Assembly: GCA_021813065.1 (NCBI GenBank)
Contig: JAKALZ010000011.1
Location: forward strand, 1 to 14,533
Direction: 5' to 3'
From: a bacterium
Lineage (GTDB): Bacteria; Spirochaetota; Spirochaetia; Treponematales; Rectinemataceae
Length of the DNA: 14,533 nucleotides
Positions 6,768-14,407 of this stretch are shown here, piece by piece (position 1 is the first letter of the stretch; each line of letters starts with the position of its first letter). The notes beneath the pieces were generated by a model that saw only the letters and a program-made list of their open reading frames with translations, was not told the origin of the DNA and did no database searches. A program made the translations under genes and the position numbers.

Positions 6768-7761
6768 GATGTCCCCCTGTCCCCATAGTGTTGGGAATGA
6801 CGCCTTCGTGCATGAGGCACATGACGCTTCTTCCCGAGATTTCGGTGATGTGCGGAGCCCTCGTGCCGCAGGCCGCCGCGGCATAGGGACATCGCGGTTT
6901 GAAAATGCAGCCGTGCGGCATCGTCGAGGGGTCGGGCATCATGCCGCGGATCGGGGAGAGGCGATCCTTGTCGACCTCGATGCGGGGAATGGAGTTGAGG
7001 AGCCCTTCGGTGTACGGATGGAGCGGGCGAGAGAACACTTCGCGCAGCGGACCGTACTCAACGATTCGGCCGGCGTACATGATCGCCACATTCTCGCAGA
7101 CTTGCGCGACGACACCGAGATTGTGGCTTATGAGAATGAGGCTCGTGTCGAGCTTCACTTTAAGGTCGCGGATCATGCGCAGCACCTGGGCTTGGATCGT
7201 CACGTCGAGGGCGGTGGTTGGTTCGTCCGCGATGAGGAGCTTTGGATTGCAGGCGAGGGCGATCGCGATGATCACGCGCTGTTTCATGCCGCCCGAGAAC
7301 TGGTGCGGGTACTCGTGCATGCGGTCGCGCGGTATGCCGACCATTTCGAGCATATCGCCCGCCTTCGCGAGCGCGGCGTGAGTGTCGGCCGTGCCGTGGA
7401 TCTCAAGCACCTCGGCGATCTGGTCACCGACAGTGAGTATCGGGTTGAGCGAGGTCATGGGGTCCTGAAAAATCATCGAGATCTCGTTTCCCCGGATCTT
7501 CCGCATCTCATCTTCGGGAAGGCGGGTCAAGTCTTTGCCTTCGAAGAGAATTTTTCCCTGTGTGATTTTGCCCGTCAGTTTCGGCAAGAGCCCCATGATC
7601 GAGTAGGCGGTCGTCGTCTTTCCCGCTCCAGATTCGCCCACAAGACCCAAGCTGCCGCCCTTGGCGAGATGCAGATTGATTCCGTTCACCGCGTGGATGA
7701 CGCTCTCGTCGGTAAGATACTGCGTGGTGAGGTTCTGTATAGAAAGCAATTGTTCATCCAT
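6760..7761 (-). CDS. dppD: Peptide ABC transporter ATP-binding protein, DppD/OppD type
   Basis: The 333-residue protein is the partner ATPase. It has Walker A GESGAGKT (42-49), Q-loop MIFQDPMTSLNP (96-107), signature FSGGM (155-159), Walker B LLIADEP (175-181), and the switch histidine His213 in ISHNLG, where Asn replaces the more common Asp after the His. The C-terminal extension carries Cys285, Cys291, Cys298 and Cys315, similar to the iron-sulphur-binding cysteines described in Dpp/Opp ATPases. The ATG at 7761 is nine bases after the dppC stop, with GAGG seven bases upstream. Its 3' end overlaps dppF by eight bases, consistent with coupled translation of the two ATPases, which probably work as a DppD-DppF heterodimer. 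Confidence 0.96.
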   Translation of the reverse strand: MDEQLLSIQNLTTQYLTDESVIHAVNGINLHLAKGGSLGLVGESGAGKTTTAYSIMGLLPKLTGKITQGKILFEGKDLTRLPEDEMRKIRGNEISMIFQDPMTSLNPILTVGDQIAEVLEIHGTADTHAALAKAGDMLEMVGIPRDRMHEYPHQFSGGMKQRVIIAIALACNPKLLIADEPTTALDVTIQAQVLRMIRDLKVKLDTSLILISHNLGVVAQVCENVAIMYAGRIVEYGPLREVFSRPLHPYTEGLLNSIPRIEVDKDRLSPIRGMMPDPSTMPHGCIFKPRCPYAAAACGTRAPHITEISGRSVMCLMHEGVIPNTMGTGGHHA

Positions 7762-7770
7762 GGTGGTACC

Positions 7771-8718
7771 TCATCGCTTGAGTTTTGGATCGAGCGCGTC
7801 GCGCAGACCATCACCGATCAGGTTGTAGGCGAGAATGACTGTCATGATCGCCAAGCCGGGGAAGAGGAGGGTGTGCGGCGCGTAGCTTATGTAGGAGCGC
7901 GCGTCAGAGAGCATGTTGCCCCACTCCGGCGATGGCGGTTGGATCCCCAAGCCGAGGAAGGAGAGCGAGGTCGCGGAGAGAATCGACTGGGCGATTCCCA
8001 GCGTTGCCTGCACGATGATGGGCGCCATGCAGTTCGGCATGATATGCCGCACGATGATGCGGAAATCGCGCGCGCCGAGGGCTCTCGCCGCCTCGATGAA
8101 TTCCTGGTTCTTGAGGGTCAGGACCGACGCGCGCATAAGGCGCACGAATGCCGGGATCGACGTGATGCCGATCGCCAGCAGAAGGTTCTGGAAGCTTGGG
8201 CCGAGGGCGGCGACAATGGCGAGCGCGAAGAGTATGTTCGGAATCGCGAGGAGTATGTCGGTGCCGCGCATGATGACGGACTCGATCTTGCCGCCATAGT
8301 AGCCGGCAATGGCGCCGAGCGCCGAGCCGACGATGCCCGCGAAGGCGATGGTCGTGAACCCGATGACCATAGAGACGCGCGCGCCGTGGATGATCCTGCC
8401 GAGAATGTCGCGGCCAAAGTTGTCGGCTCCGAGGATGTAGAGGTGCTGGGCAGTCGCTCCGTTGTTGAGATCGATTTCGGCGGTGGTGAGCGGCGGAGCG
8501 AACGCGTTCGAGATCTGGTTCTCCGTGATGAAGTCGTACGAGAAGAAAAGATCCGCGAAGATCGCCATCAGAATGTAAATGACGACGATGACAAAGCCGG
8601 CGACCGCGAGTCTGTTCTTTTTAAATCGTCTCCAGAATTCCTGGAACGCGGTTTTTTGTTTCGCCGATTTTCGGGCGGAAGGGCGCGTGGCGTGGGGTGT
8701 GCGTAGTTTCTTTTCCAT
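7771..8718 (-). CDS. dppC: Peptide ABC transporter permease, DppC/OppC type
   Basis: With the ATG at 8718 the protein has 315 residues, the usual DppC length. A basic cytoplasmic tail (residues 1-36, rich in Lys/Arg) is followed by the first membrane span (about 37-59), a periplasmic loop, and the binding-protein-dependent transport domain. That domain includes the segment LGADNFGRDILGRI (97-110) typical of DppC and the EAA coupling loop EFIEAARALGARDFR (206-220). Later membrane spans lie near 115-140, 160-195, 230-255 and 285-302. The gene starts one base after dppB ends, with AAGGG in the dppB tail as ribosome-binding site. An in-frame extension to 8853 would overlap dppB and is Arg/Ser-rich, so it was not used. 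Confidence 0.95.
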   Translation of the reverse strand: MEKKLRTPHATRPSARKSAKQKTAFQEFWRRFKKNRLAVAGFVIVVIYILMAIFADLFFSYDFITENQISNAFAPPLTTAEIDLNNGATAQHLYILGADNFGRDILGRIIHGARVSMVIGFTTIAFAGIVGSALGAIAGYYGGKIESVIMRGTDILLAIPNILFALAIVAALGPSFQNLLLAIGITSIPAFVRLMRASVLTLKNQEFIEAARALGARDFRIIVRHIMPNCMAPIIVQATLGIAQSILSATSLSFLGLGIQPPSPEWGNMLSDARSYISYAPHTLLFPGLAIMTVILAYNLIGDGLRDALDPKLKR

Positions 8719-8719
8719 G

Positions 8720-9736
8720 TCACGTGCCCTTCCTCGCCGCGCCGTTCGATCGCGCCTTCGACATGCTCTCGTACTGCGCCTTGATACGTGGGTCGATGAA
8801 CGCGTACACAATGTCCACAATGAGATTGACGAGCGCGAAGATGATCGCGACAAATACCACCGACGCGAGTATCTGGGGTGTGTCCTTTCGCTGGATCGCG
8901 TCGACCATGATAGTGCCGATGCCCGGATAGGAGAACACGGTTTCGGTCAGCACCGCGCCGACGAGGAGCTGCCCCACCTGGAGGCCGATTACTGTGACTA
9001 CGGGGATGAGCGCGTTGTTCAGCGCGTGCTTGCGGATGACTTTTTTTTCGTCGAGGCCTTTGGCGCGAGCGGTGCGGATGTAGTCCTGGCGGATAACCTC
9101 GAGCATCGAAGAGCGCGTCATGCGCGCCTGAACCGCGGTATTCATCGTGGCCAAGGTTATCACCGGCAACACGAGCGATTTAAGATTCGCCGGATTCGCC
9201 AGCGAGGGAAAGATCCTGAGTTTGACCGAAAATATCCATATAAGAATCATGCCGAGCCAGAAGGCGGGCATGGAGAGTCCCAAGAGCGAGAGTATCGACA
9301 CAACCATATCGGAAACTGAATATTGGTGTGTCGCTGAAATGATACCCGCGGGTATCGAGAGAATCACCGAGAGAATTAAGGCGAGAATCGCCAGAAGCGC
9401 GGTATTGGGGAAACGTTCGAGAATAGTCTTGAACACGGGCCGGTTCGACACATACGAACGACCCAGATCGAGGGCCAGGAGGCCCTTGTAACTGAACGAC
9501 GCGTCCTCGCTCGGGCTCTTGAACCCGAAGAGAAAGTGGACATACTGCAGCAAGAATGGCTCGTCGAGCCCCATAAGGTGACGCATGTGGCTGATATCCG
9601 CGTCGGTCGCGTCTTGGGGCAGAATCATGCGCGCGGGGTCTCCAGGGGAGATGTAAGTCAGAGAAAAAACGATGAACGTAACGCCGACGAGCACGGGCAC
9701 GATCATCAAGAGACGTCGAAAAATATACCTGGTCAT
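8720..9736 (-). CDS. dppB: Peptide ABC transporter permease, DppB/OppB type
   Basis: The 338-residue inner-membrane protein begins MTRYIFRRLLMIVPVLVGVT, the classic DppB N-terminus with its first membrane span at 9-28, followed by the periplasmic ISPGDPAR motif (29-36). Further spans lie near 112-134, 145-170, 188-200, 240-265 and 288-314. The EAA-type cytoplasmic loop DYIRTARAKGLDEKKVIRKH (218-237) contacts the ATPases. GAGGA six bases upstream supports the ATG at 9736. The 87-base gap to the binding-protein gene holds a strong hairpin, which would set permease level below that of the binding protein. A run of eight A encodes the EKK of the coupling loop (plus-strand T-run at 9041-9048). Confidence 0.96.
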   Translation of the reverse strand: MTRYIFRRLLMIVPVLVGVTFIVFSLTYISPGDPARMILPQDATDADISHMRHLMGLDEPFLLQYVHFLFGFKSPSEDASFSYKGLLALDLGRSYVSNRPVFKTILERFPNTALLAILALILSVILSIPAGIISATHQYSVSDMVVSILSLLGLSMPAFWLGMILIWIFSVKLRIFPSLANPANLKSLVLPVITLATMNTAVQARMTRSSMLEVIRQDYIRTARAKGLDEKKVIRKHALNNALIPVVTVIGLQVGQLLVGAVLTETVFSYPGIGTIMVDAIQRKDTPQILASVVFVAIIFALVNLIVDIVYAFIDPRIKAQYESMSKARSNGAARKGT

Positions 9737-9762
9737 ACGCTATCCTCTTGAGCGAAGAAAGG

Positions 9763-9790
9763 CGTGCGGCGGATTTTCATCCGCCGCACG
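9763..9790 (-). promoter_or_regulatory. 12-bp GC-rich hairpin with GAAA loop between binding-protein and permease genes
   Basis: CGTGCGGCGGAT (9763-9774) and ATCCGCCGCACG (9779-9790) are perfect complements around a four-base loop that reads GAAA in the - strand transcript, a stable GNRA tetraloop. It lies about 33 bases after the binding-protein stop codon. It is followed by CCTTTCTTC, not a clean T-run, so it more likely protects the upstream mRNA 3' end or partly terminates than fully stops transcription. This arrangement is common where a periplasmic binding protein must exceed its permease. Confidence 0.8.
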
Positions 9791-9823
9791 ATCACACTCT
9801 GGTCTTTGCCACAGATGAAATGT

Positions 9824-11539
9824 CTATTTTTTCACGACATTGTCGAGCATGAATGACCCAGAGGGCGAGAGGAATACTCCGGAGATGTTTTGCTGGGAAG
9901 CCGAGATGCCCATAATCGCGACGAGAGGAACACGGGGCACTGCCTTGAGGATCTCTTTCTGGGCGTTCTGGTAGGCGACATTGCGCTCGGGGCCGTTTGG
10001 CAGTGAGTTGCCTTTGTCGATCCATTCCTGGGCAGCCTTGGTGTAGAACTTGGTGTCGTGCAGCAGCGAGGTGTTGAAGCCGTCGAACGCTACGAAGATG
10101 TAGTAGGAATCGTCGGTCTGCGTCCAGTTCACGAGGAGATCCCACACTTCAGGGTCGCTCTTCGATCTGCGGGTGGCGAGTTCGGACAGCGCCACTTGTT
10201 CGATGTTGATGAGGTCGACGCCGAGGGTGCGCTTCACCTGGTCTTTGACCACCAGCGCCTCTTTCACGTACACGCTGCCGGAGAGTGCGGTGCACTTGAG
10301 GATGCCGGGTTTCTTCAAGGATTCGGGGAGCGAGGCGAAGAGCTCTTTAGCCTTGGTGGGGTTGTAGTACCCGCTTTTCAGGTTGCCCTCTTCGATGCGG
10401 GTGCCCTTGGGATCGTCGATGTGGCCAAAGGGCAGGCTCTCGACGTACTGCAGGGTAACCTTGCCGCGCTTGTCCATGATGTCGGGCGAATTGACGATAT
10501 CCGAAGGATTGATCGAGTACAGAATGGCCATTCTGAGCGTGGCGGAGGGAGAAGAGAGGTCGTAGACGCCATCCATATCCGGCGTGCCGTCGGTGTTGAC
10601 CTGGCCTACGCGCGGCGATTTCATGTTGAAGGCGAGGTAGTGGTAGCCGAAGTAGCCGTTGGTGAGAAGGATCTTGCCGCCATTCATCTCGATTTCTCTC
10701 GCGTCGAGGGGCGCGACGTTCATGATCAGATCGACTTCCTTATTGAGGAAGGCTGACTTGAGCGCCGAGGGATCGCGGATGGTCTTGAAGATGATCTTGT
10801 CGACGTTCGTCTGGATGCTCGAATCGTGGTATTCCTTGTTCCTCACGAGGGTGATGCTGTCGCCCTGTTTCCATGAGTCGAACTTGAAGGGGCCTGAGCC
10901 GATCGCCCATGTGATGCCGTAATCCTTTATCGTGCCGTCCTGCTGGGCCTTTTCGAGCGTCGCCTTGCTGACGATCGACGCGCCGAGCCAGGTGAGCTGG
11001 TTGAGCTGCGAGCCGAACGCGGCCGGTTTGTAGTACTTGCCGCGTTCATCGAAGGACTTGAGATCGTTGTCGGTCATGCCGGCGGGCGCTTTCGTCTTGT
11101 CGAAAAATCCGGTTCTGAACTGGAAGGTATAATTATCGATTTTCTTTACTTCGTACATCATGGCGAAAATCGATTTCATCTGCGATTTGTCGTTGAACGC
11201 GCCGCGCTGGAACGAGTAGATGACATCATCGGCGGTGAGCGGCTGACCATTGTGGAATTTGACGCCACTCTTGATCTTGATTGTGTATTTCGTGCCGTTC
11301 TCTTCGATTTTTGGCAGATCGACCGCGAGCCCCGGCACGACTTTTCCGTCGCTCGACAGATCGTAGAGTCTATCATAGATCAGAAGATTGACGTTGTGTG
11401 TCGGTGTATCAGAATACATCGGCGGATCCAGAATGATGGGATCCGTGGCCTGGCCGACCACCAGCGTTGTTTGTGCCGCAATCGCCGCGATCGAGACAGC
11501 GAAAATCAGAATCGCGACTCCGAATTTCTTCAGAGACAT
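9824..11539 (-). CDS. dppA: Peptide ABC transporter substrate-binding protein (SBP_bac_5 family)
   Basis: The 571-residue protein begins with a secretion signal: Lys4-Lys5, a hydrophobic core (6-20) and the likely cleavage site AIAA|Q after residue 22. No lipobox cysteine is present, so it should be a soluble periplasmic protein. Family-5 features include the N-terminal strand LVVGQATDPIILDP, the KSGVKFHNGQPLTADDVIYS motif (the usual F-H-dG-xP-ltAeDV block) and GSGPFKFDSWKQGD (usual GTGPY/F block). It captures the substrate and delivers it to DppBC. The family binds di-/oligopeptides, nickel, opines or sugars, and the ligand cannot be read from sequence. It is somewhat longer than typical DppA (about 530). 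AAGGAGGT seven bases before the ATG is the strongest ribosome-binding site in the window, consistent with high expression. Confidence 0.94.
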   Translation of the reverse strand: MSLKKFGVAILIFAVSIAAIAAQTTLVVGQATDPIILDPPMYSDTPTHNVNLLIYDRLYDLSSDGKVVPGLAVDLPKIEENGTKYTIKIKSGVKFHNGQPLTADDVIYSFQRGAFNDKSQMKSIFAMMYEVKKIDNYTFQFRTGFFDKTKAPAGMTDNDLKSFDERGKYYKPAAFGSQLNQLTWLGASIVSKATLEKAQQDGTIKDYGITWAIGSGPFKFDSWKQGDSITLVRNKEYHDSSIQTNVDKIIFKTIRDPSALKSAFLNKEVDLIMNVAPLDAREIEMNGGKILLTNGYFGYHYLAFNMKSPRVGQVNTDGTPDMDGVYDLSSPSATLRMAILYSINPSDIVNSPDIMDKRGKVTLQYVESLPFGHIDDPKGTRIEEGNLKSGYYNPTKAKELFASLPESLKKPGILKCTALSGSVYVKEALVVKDQVKRTLGVDLINIEQVALSELATRRSKSDPEVWDLLVNWTQTDDSYYIFVAFDGFNTSLLHDTKFYTKAAQEWIDKGNSLPNGPERNVAYQNAQKEILKAVPRVPLVAIMGISASQQNISGVFLSPSGSFMLDNVVKK

Positions 11540-11545
11540 ATCATT

Positions 11546-11553
11546 ACCTCCTT
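11546..11553 (-). promoter_or_regulatory. Strong Shine-Dalgarno site of the binding-protein gene
   Basis: AAGGAGGT on the - strand matches the anti-Shine-Dalgarno sequence over eight bases and ends six bases before the ATG at 11539. It predicts much stronger translation than for the downstream permeases. Confidence 0.85.
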
Positions 11554-11571
11554 ATGCGGAAACTCTCACTC

Positions 11572-11577
11572 ATCTTA
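11572..11577 (-). promoter_or_regulatory. Possible -10 element upstream of the binding-protein gene
   Basis: TAAGAT on the - strand (four of six matches to TATAAT) lies 32 bases before the ATG. No recognisable -35 is found 16-18 bases upstream; that position is occupied by the proximal unit of the 11-bp repeats, as expected for an activator-dependent promoter. Weak on its own. Confidence 0.35.
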
Positions 11578-11595
11578 CATGTCTTTTTTAGTCAG

Positions 11596-11628
11596 ATTTT
11601 TAAAGAAATTATTAAGATACTCTAAAGT
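11596..11628 (-). promoter_or_regulatory. Three tandem 11-bp repeats, candidate operator for the OmpR-family regulator
   Basis: On the - strand the units are ACTTTAGAGTA (11618-11628), TCTTAATAATT (11607-11617) and TCTTTAAAAAT (11596-11606), each with CTTWA at positions 2-6 and exactly 11 bp apart. OmpR/PhoB-family regulators usually bind head-to-tail repeats at 11-bp spacing. The proximal unit overlaps the -35 position of a possible promoter. The region is AT-rich, so chance similarity is not excluded. Confidence 0.45.
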
Positions 11629-11632
11629 TTGA

Positions 11633-11652
11633 ATAAAAATGCCATACCTGGC
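11633..11652 (-). terminator. Weak possible terminator after the histidine kinase gene
   Basis: On the - strand GCCA-GGTA-TGGC is followed by ATTTTTATTC. The stem is only four pairs, so termination would be partial at best. It lies about 40 bases past the kinase stop, before the operator-like repeats, and fits an arrangement in which the transport operon has its own promoter with some read-through from the regulator genes. Confidence 0.25.
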
Positions 11653-11690
11653 CTTGCTATCGCAATATTTATACAGAATCTATAGGGTGA

Positions 11691-12935
11691 TCACACGTTT
11701 CGTTCAGGGAACCTGATGACGAACTGGCAGCCTTCGCCCACTCGGCTTTCGAGCTCGAGCGTAAAGCCATACTCCTCCGAGAACCTCTTGATAATCGTGA
11801 GGCCGATGCCCGCGCCCTCGCCGCGCTGCTCCTCATCCTCGGGCCGCTGGGTTCGATCGAAGGCGAGCGCGGGTTCGGCGATGCCCTTCCCGAAGTCCCT
11901 GACAACGAGTTCACCCTTGGTGAGACGGATTTCGATGCGGCCACCCTCATCGCCGTACTTCACGGCGTTGTCGATGAGGATATTCTCGATTCGTTCGAGG
12001 TCCATCGACTCGATAGGAAAGCGAACGCCGCGATCGATGAAGGCGTCAAAATGAATAGTTGTGTAGAGTTCCCGATAGTACTCGACATTCCTCGAGGTAA
12101 TCTCCGAGGCATCCGCGAACTCGACTCGGCGTCGCTTCTCGACCAAGAACGCGGCCTTAAGGGAACTGGTCATTTCTTTCAGCCGGAAGAGCTGGACCTT
12201 CGACACTTCGAGATACTCATCGATGATCTTCTCATTTTTCCCATGACGCTCGATGAGCTGGCGGTACCCCTCGAGGATCTGTACCGGCGTCACGATATCG
12301 TGGGTCATGTCGTCCACAAAGGTCTTGAGCCGTATGTACGCGCCTTCGATCTCCTCGAGCATCGAATTGAAAGTCTGCACGAGCTGGCTGATTTCGTCCT
12401 TTCGTTTGGGCAGTGGAATACGCTCGCGGAGGTTGTGCGATGTGATCTTCGCCATGCTCGCGGCGAGCGAAGATATGGGACCCACCACGGTGTTGATGAA
12501 CAGAATTCCGAACACTGCGAAGATGACCGCGTACAGCGCGACAGAGGCAGCGATAATCTGCCGGAAAGGCGCGAGATAGGCCGCGACCTCGGCGTCGATA
12601 TCGAGATAGAGGACAAAGTCGTAGTCGCCCTTCCTCGCCTCAAGGATTTTCACGTTGGGAGAATTCTGGTCTACCCTCGAGGTCCCGTACTGAAAGACGA
12701 GGAAGGATCCTTTTCGTATAGAGATGCTCTCGTGCGCGAAATTAACGTAAGAGTAGATGTCGATATCGTTCGCGATATTGCTGAAGCCTTGGACAATGAT
12801 GGAGAGGCGAGTGTTCGCCCTCTCGATGATGAGTTCCTCGATGCTCCCCTTCGCCGAATAGTAAGAAAGCACAAAAGAGATGAGGCTCAAAAGTCCGATC
12901 ACCGCGGCGAGAATCGCAAGAAATCGCTTTTTCAT
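11691..12935 (-). CDS. Membrane sensor histidine kinase
   Basis: The 414-residue protein has a first membrane span (about 4-25), an extracytoplasmic sensing region of roughly 100 residues (26-125), a second span (about 128-148), a HAMP domain (about 148-200), a dimerisation/phosphoacceptor domain with His212 and a C-terminal ATPase domain. The H-box reads DDMTHDIVTPVQILEGY, so the usual His-Glu-Leu-Arg-Thr-Pro is His-Asp-Ile-Val-Thr-Pro; the acidic residue after His is kept. The ATPase boxes are LIDNAVKYG (N-box, Asn323), DFGKGIA (G1) and GEGAGIGLTI (G2). It should phosphorylate the response regulator encoded 60 bases upstream. The sensed signal is unknown; position ahead of a peptide importer suggests a peptide or a periplasmic cue. 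The ATG at 12935 has only a distant AGGA (11 bases) before it, so translation may be weak. Confidence 0.93.
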   Translation of the reverse strand: MKKRFLAILAAVIGLLSLISFVLSYYSAKGSIEELIIERANTRLSIIVQGFSNIANDIDIYSYVNFAHESISIRKGSFLVFQYGTSRVDQNSPNVKILEARKGDYDFVLYLDIDAEVAAYLAPFRQIIAASVALYAVIFAVFGILFINTVVGPISSLAASMAKITSHNLRERIPLPKRKDEISQLVQTFNSMLEEIEGAYIRLKTFVDDMTHDIVTPVQILEGYRQLIERHGKNEKIIDEYLEVSKVQLFRLKEMTSSLKAAFLVEKRRRVEFADASEITSRNVEYYRELYTTIHFDAFIDRGVRFPIESMDLERIENILIDNAVKYGDEGGRIEIRLTKGELVVRDFGKGIAEPALAFDRTQRPEDEEQRGEGAGIGLTIIKRFSEEYGFTLELESRVGEGCQFVIRFPERNV

Positions 12936-12995
12936 GGTGCGTTCATTCCTGTGGCGCAGGTTGCGCGGCGTCGTCCAAGAGTCTCGCTCCGGCGC

Positions 12996-13688
12996 TCAGT
13001 TGGCGGTAGGCGACCCGCGCTGGTCGGATTGTTCGATCATATAGCCGAAACCGCGCACGTTTTCGATCCTGAGCATTTTGAGCTTGTCGCGGATCGCCTT
13101 GATGTGAACCGCGATAGCCCCCTCTTCGATGTGGACGTCCTTTCCCCAGACGGCTTCGTGGATCTCTTCTTTGGTGACAACTTTTCCCCGATTCGCGAGA
13201 AGAAGCATGAGGATCTCGAACTCCTTCTTGGTGATGTGGAGGCGCTGTCCGCTGTCGTAGACCGCCTTGGTGGCAGGATCGATTACGAGCGTGTCGATAA
13301 CCGTTCGCGCGAGGGTGGTACTTTGAGTAGAGCTGCGGCGCATCAGCGCGCGGATTCTCGCCAGGAGCTGCTCGATATCGAATGGTTTCACGATGAAGTC
13401 GTCGGCGCCCTCAGTGAGTCCCCTGACCTCGAAGGACACTTCCTGCCGCGCGGTGATCATGATGATGGGGGTTTGCACACCCTGGCTGCGCAAGACTCGG
13501 CAGACCTCGATGCCTTCGATATCGGGAAGGATCCAATCGAGTATAATGAGATCGAATTTTGTCTCGATCGCGCGGGCGAGAGCGGATTTTCCATCGTGGC
13601 ACACTTCGACGCGCATGTTTTGAAGGAGAAGTTCGACTTCAATCATCCTTGCGAGAGAATGCTCGTCTTCCACAACAAGGATATACAT
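12996..13688 (-). CDS. OmpR/PhoB-family response regulator
   Basis: The 230-residue protein has an N-terminal receiver domain with acidic pocket Glu7-Asp8, phosphoacceptor Asp51 (LIILDWILPD), Thr79 (IMITARQ) and Lys101 (IVKPFD). A C-terminal winged-helix DNA-binding domain (about 130-222) has the family pattern LHITKKEFEILMLLLANRGKV, EEIHEAVWG and the recognition-helix and wing region GAIAVHIKAIRDKL...VRGFGYMI. It should act as transcription factor for this locus, with the 11-bp repeats upstream of the binding-protein gene as the best candidate target. AAGG nine bases before the ATG at 13688 serves as ribosome-binding site. It is the first gene of the leftward block, divergent from the DUF1177 gene with only 62 bases between the start codons. 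Confidence 0.96.
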   Translation of the reverse strand: MYILVVEDEHSLARMIEVELLLQNMRVEVCHDGKSALARAIETKFDLIILDWILPDIEGIEVCRVLRSQGVQTPIIMITARQEVSFEVRGLTEGADDFIVKPFDIEQLLARIRALMRRSSTQSTTLARTVIDTLVIDPATKAVYDSGQRLHITKKEFEILMLLLANRGKVVTKEEIHEAVWGKDVHIEEGAIAVHIKAIRDKLKMLRIENVRGFGYMIEQSDQRGSPTAN

Positions 13689-13733
13689 AGGCGCGGACCT
13701 TCTCCTCGGCTCAGAATGGCGAAATACACTACT

Positions 13734-13762
13734 ATTTTAGGAGGTTTTTCATGCTGAAACAA
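13734..13762 (-). promoter_or_regulatory. Candidate promoter of the response-regulator gene
   Basis: On the - strand TTGTTT (plus 13757-13762), a 17-base spacer and TAAAAT (plus 13734-13739) resemble a sigma-70 promoter; the -10 matches five of six consensus bases and the -35 only three of six. It overlaps the start of the divergent gene, so the two directions may interfere with each other. Confidence 0.35.
13739..13744 (+). promoter_or_regulatory. Shine-Dalgarno site of the DUF1177 gene
   Basis: AGGAGG ends six bases before the ATG at 13751 and fixes this start. No convincing promoter for the rightward gene is visible in the 62-base gap; TACACT at 13725-13730 is the nearest -10-like word but has no -35. 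Confidence 0.8.
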
Positions 13763-14407
13763 GTAATCGATGTCTATGAATTATTGGATGACGCGACGAT
13801 AACCGGCGCAAAAGTGGCCGACGCGCTCCGCGCGCGAGGGCTCAACCTTGTTCAAGTGTACGAAATCGTGGGCGAAAGCGGCAAAACGGATTTCATCCGA
13901 GTGCTCATCCCCGGGACACACGGAAAACACGCGGGCGGTTCGAGCCCCACGCTTGGCATCATCGGGCGACTCGGAGGCATCGGCGCCAGGCCCGAAAGAA
14001 CAGGGCTCGTATCGGACGCGGATGGCGCGATCGCCGCGCTCGCGTGCGCCTTCAAGCTCGGTGAGATGTGGGCAAAAGGCGATCGTGTTGCCGGCGATGT
14101 CATCGTCGCCACGCATATCTGTCCTAACGCGCCCACCCAGCCGCATAGCCCCGTGCCTTTCATGGGCTCGCCCGTGGACATGAAGACCATGAATGCGTAC
14201 GAAGTCGACCCTGACATGGACGCGATTCTGTCCATCGACACCACAAAAGGAAACCGGATCGTCAACCACCGAGGGTTCGCCGTGTCGCCTACGGTTAAGG
14301 AAGGCTGGATACTCCGCGTGAGCGAAGAGATTCTGGATATCGTCGAATGGAGCACCGGGAACTCGCCCGTAATCCTCCCCATCTCGATGCAGGACATCAC
14401 GCCCTAA
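13751..14407 (+). CDS. DUF1177 family protein, cut short by an in-frame TAA
   Basis: The 218 residues up to the TAA resemble the first two thirds of DUF1177 proteins (about 300 residues; no established function). Recognisable blocks are the start MLKQVIDVYELLDD, GIIGRLGGIGARPERTGLVS (70-89), DADGAIAAL, THICPNAPTQPH, PVPFMGSPVDM, YEVDPDMDAILSIDTTKG and NHRGFAVSPTVKEG. There is no signal peptide or membrane segment, so it should be cytoplasmic. The family's Asp/His-rich conserved blocks suggest an enzyme or metal binder, but that is only inference. The frame stays open and family-like after the TAA at 14405-14407. It is divergent from the regulator-transporter-peptidase block and is probably connected with the same metabolism. 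Whether a 218-residue product is functional cannot be told. Confidence 0.82.
   Translation: MLKQVIDVYELLDDATITGAKVADALRARGLNLVQVYEIVGESGKTDFIRVLIPGTHGKHAGGSSPTLGIIGRLGGIGARPERTGLVSDADGAIAALACAFKLGEMWAKGDRVAGDVIVATHICPNAPTQPHSPVPFMGSPVDMKTMNAYEVDPDMDAILSIDTTKGNRIVNHRGFAVSPTVKEGWILRVSEEILDIVEWSTGNSPVILPISMQDITP

Noticed and set aside
6481..8706. A 741-codon open frame on the + strand
   Set aside because: It lies antisense to dppF/dppD/dppC, whose proteins have complete family motifs. Its translation is rich in Arg, Asp, His and Val with no recognisable domain, as expected for a shadow frame of GC-rich genes.
9041..9048. T8 run as a phase-variation site in dppB
   Set aside because: It encodes Lys-Lys in the conserved coupling loop (DEKKVIRKH) of a housekeeping-type permease; tract length is short and function is better explained by coding.
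11655..11669. TTGCGATAGCAA on the - strand as an operator or terminator hairpin
   Set aside because: Only four base pairs in the stem and no supporting context; chance occurrence is likely.
12051..13757. A 568-codon open frame on the + strand
   Set aside because: It is antisense to the histidine kinase and response regulator, both of which have clear catalytic motifs; the translation has a shadow composition and no ribosome-binding site.
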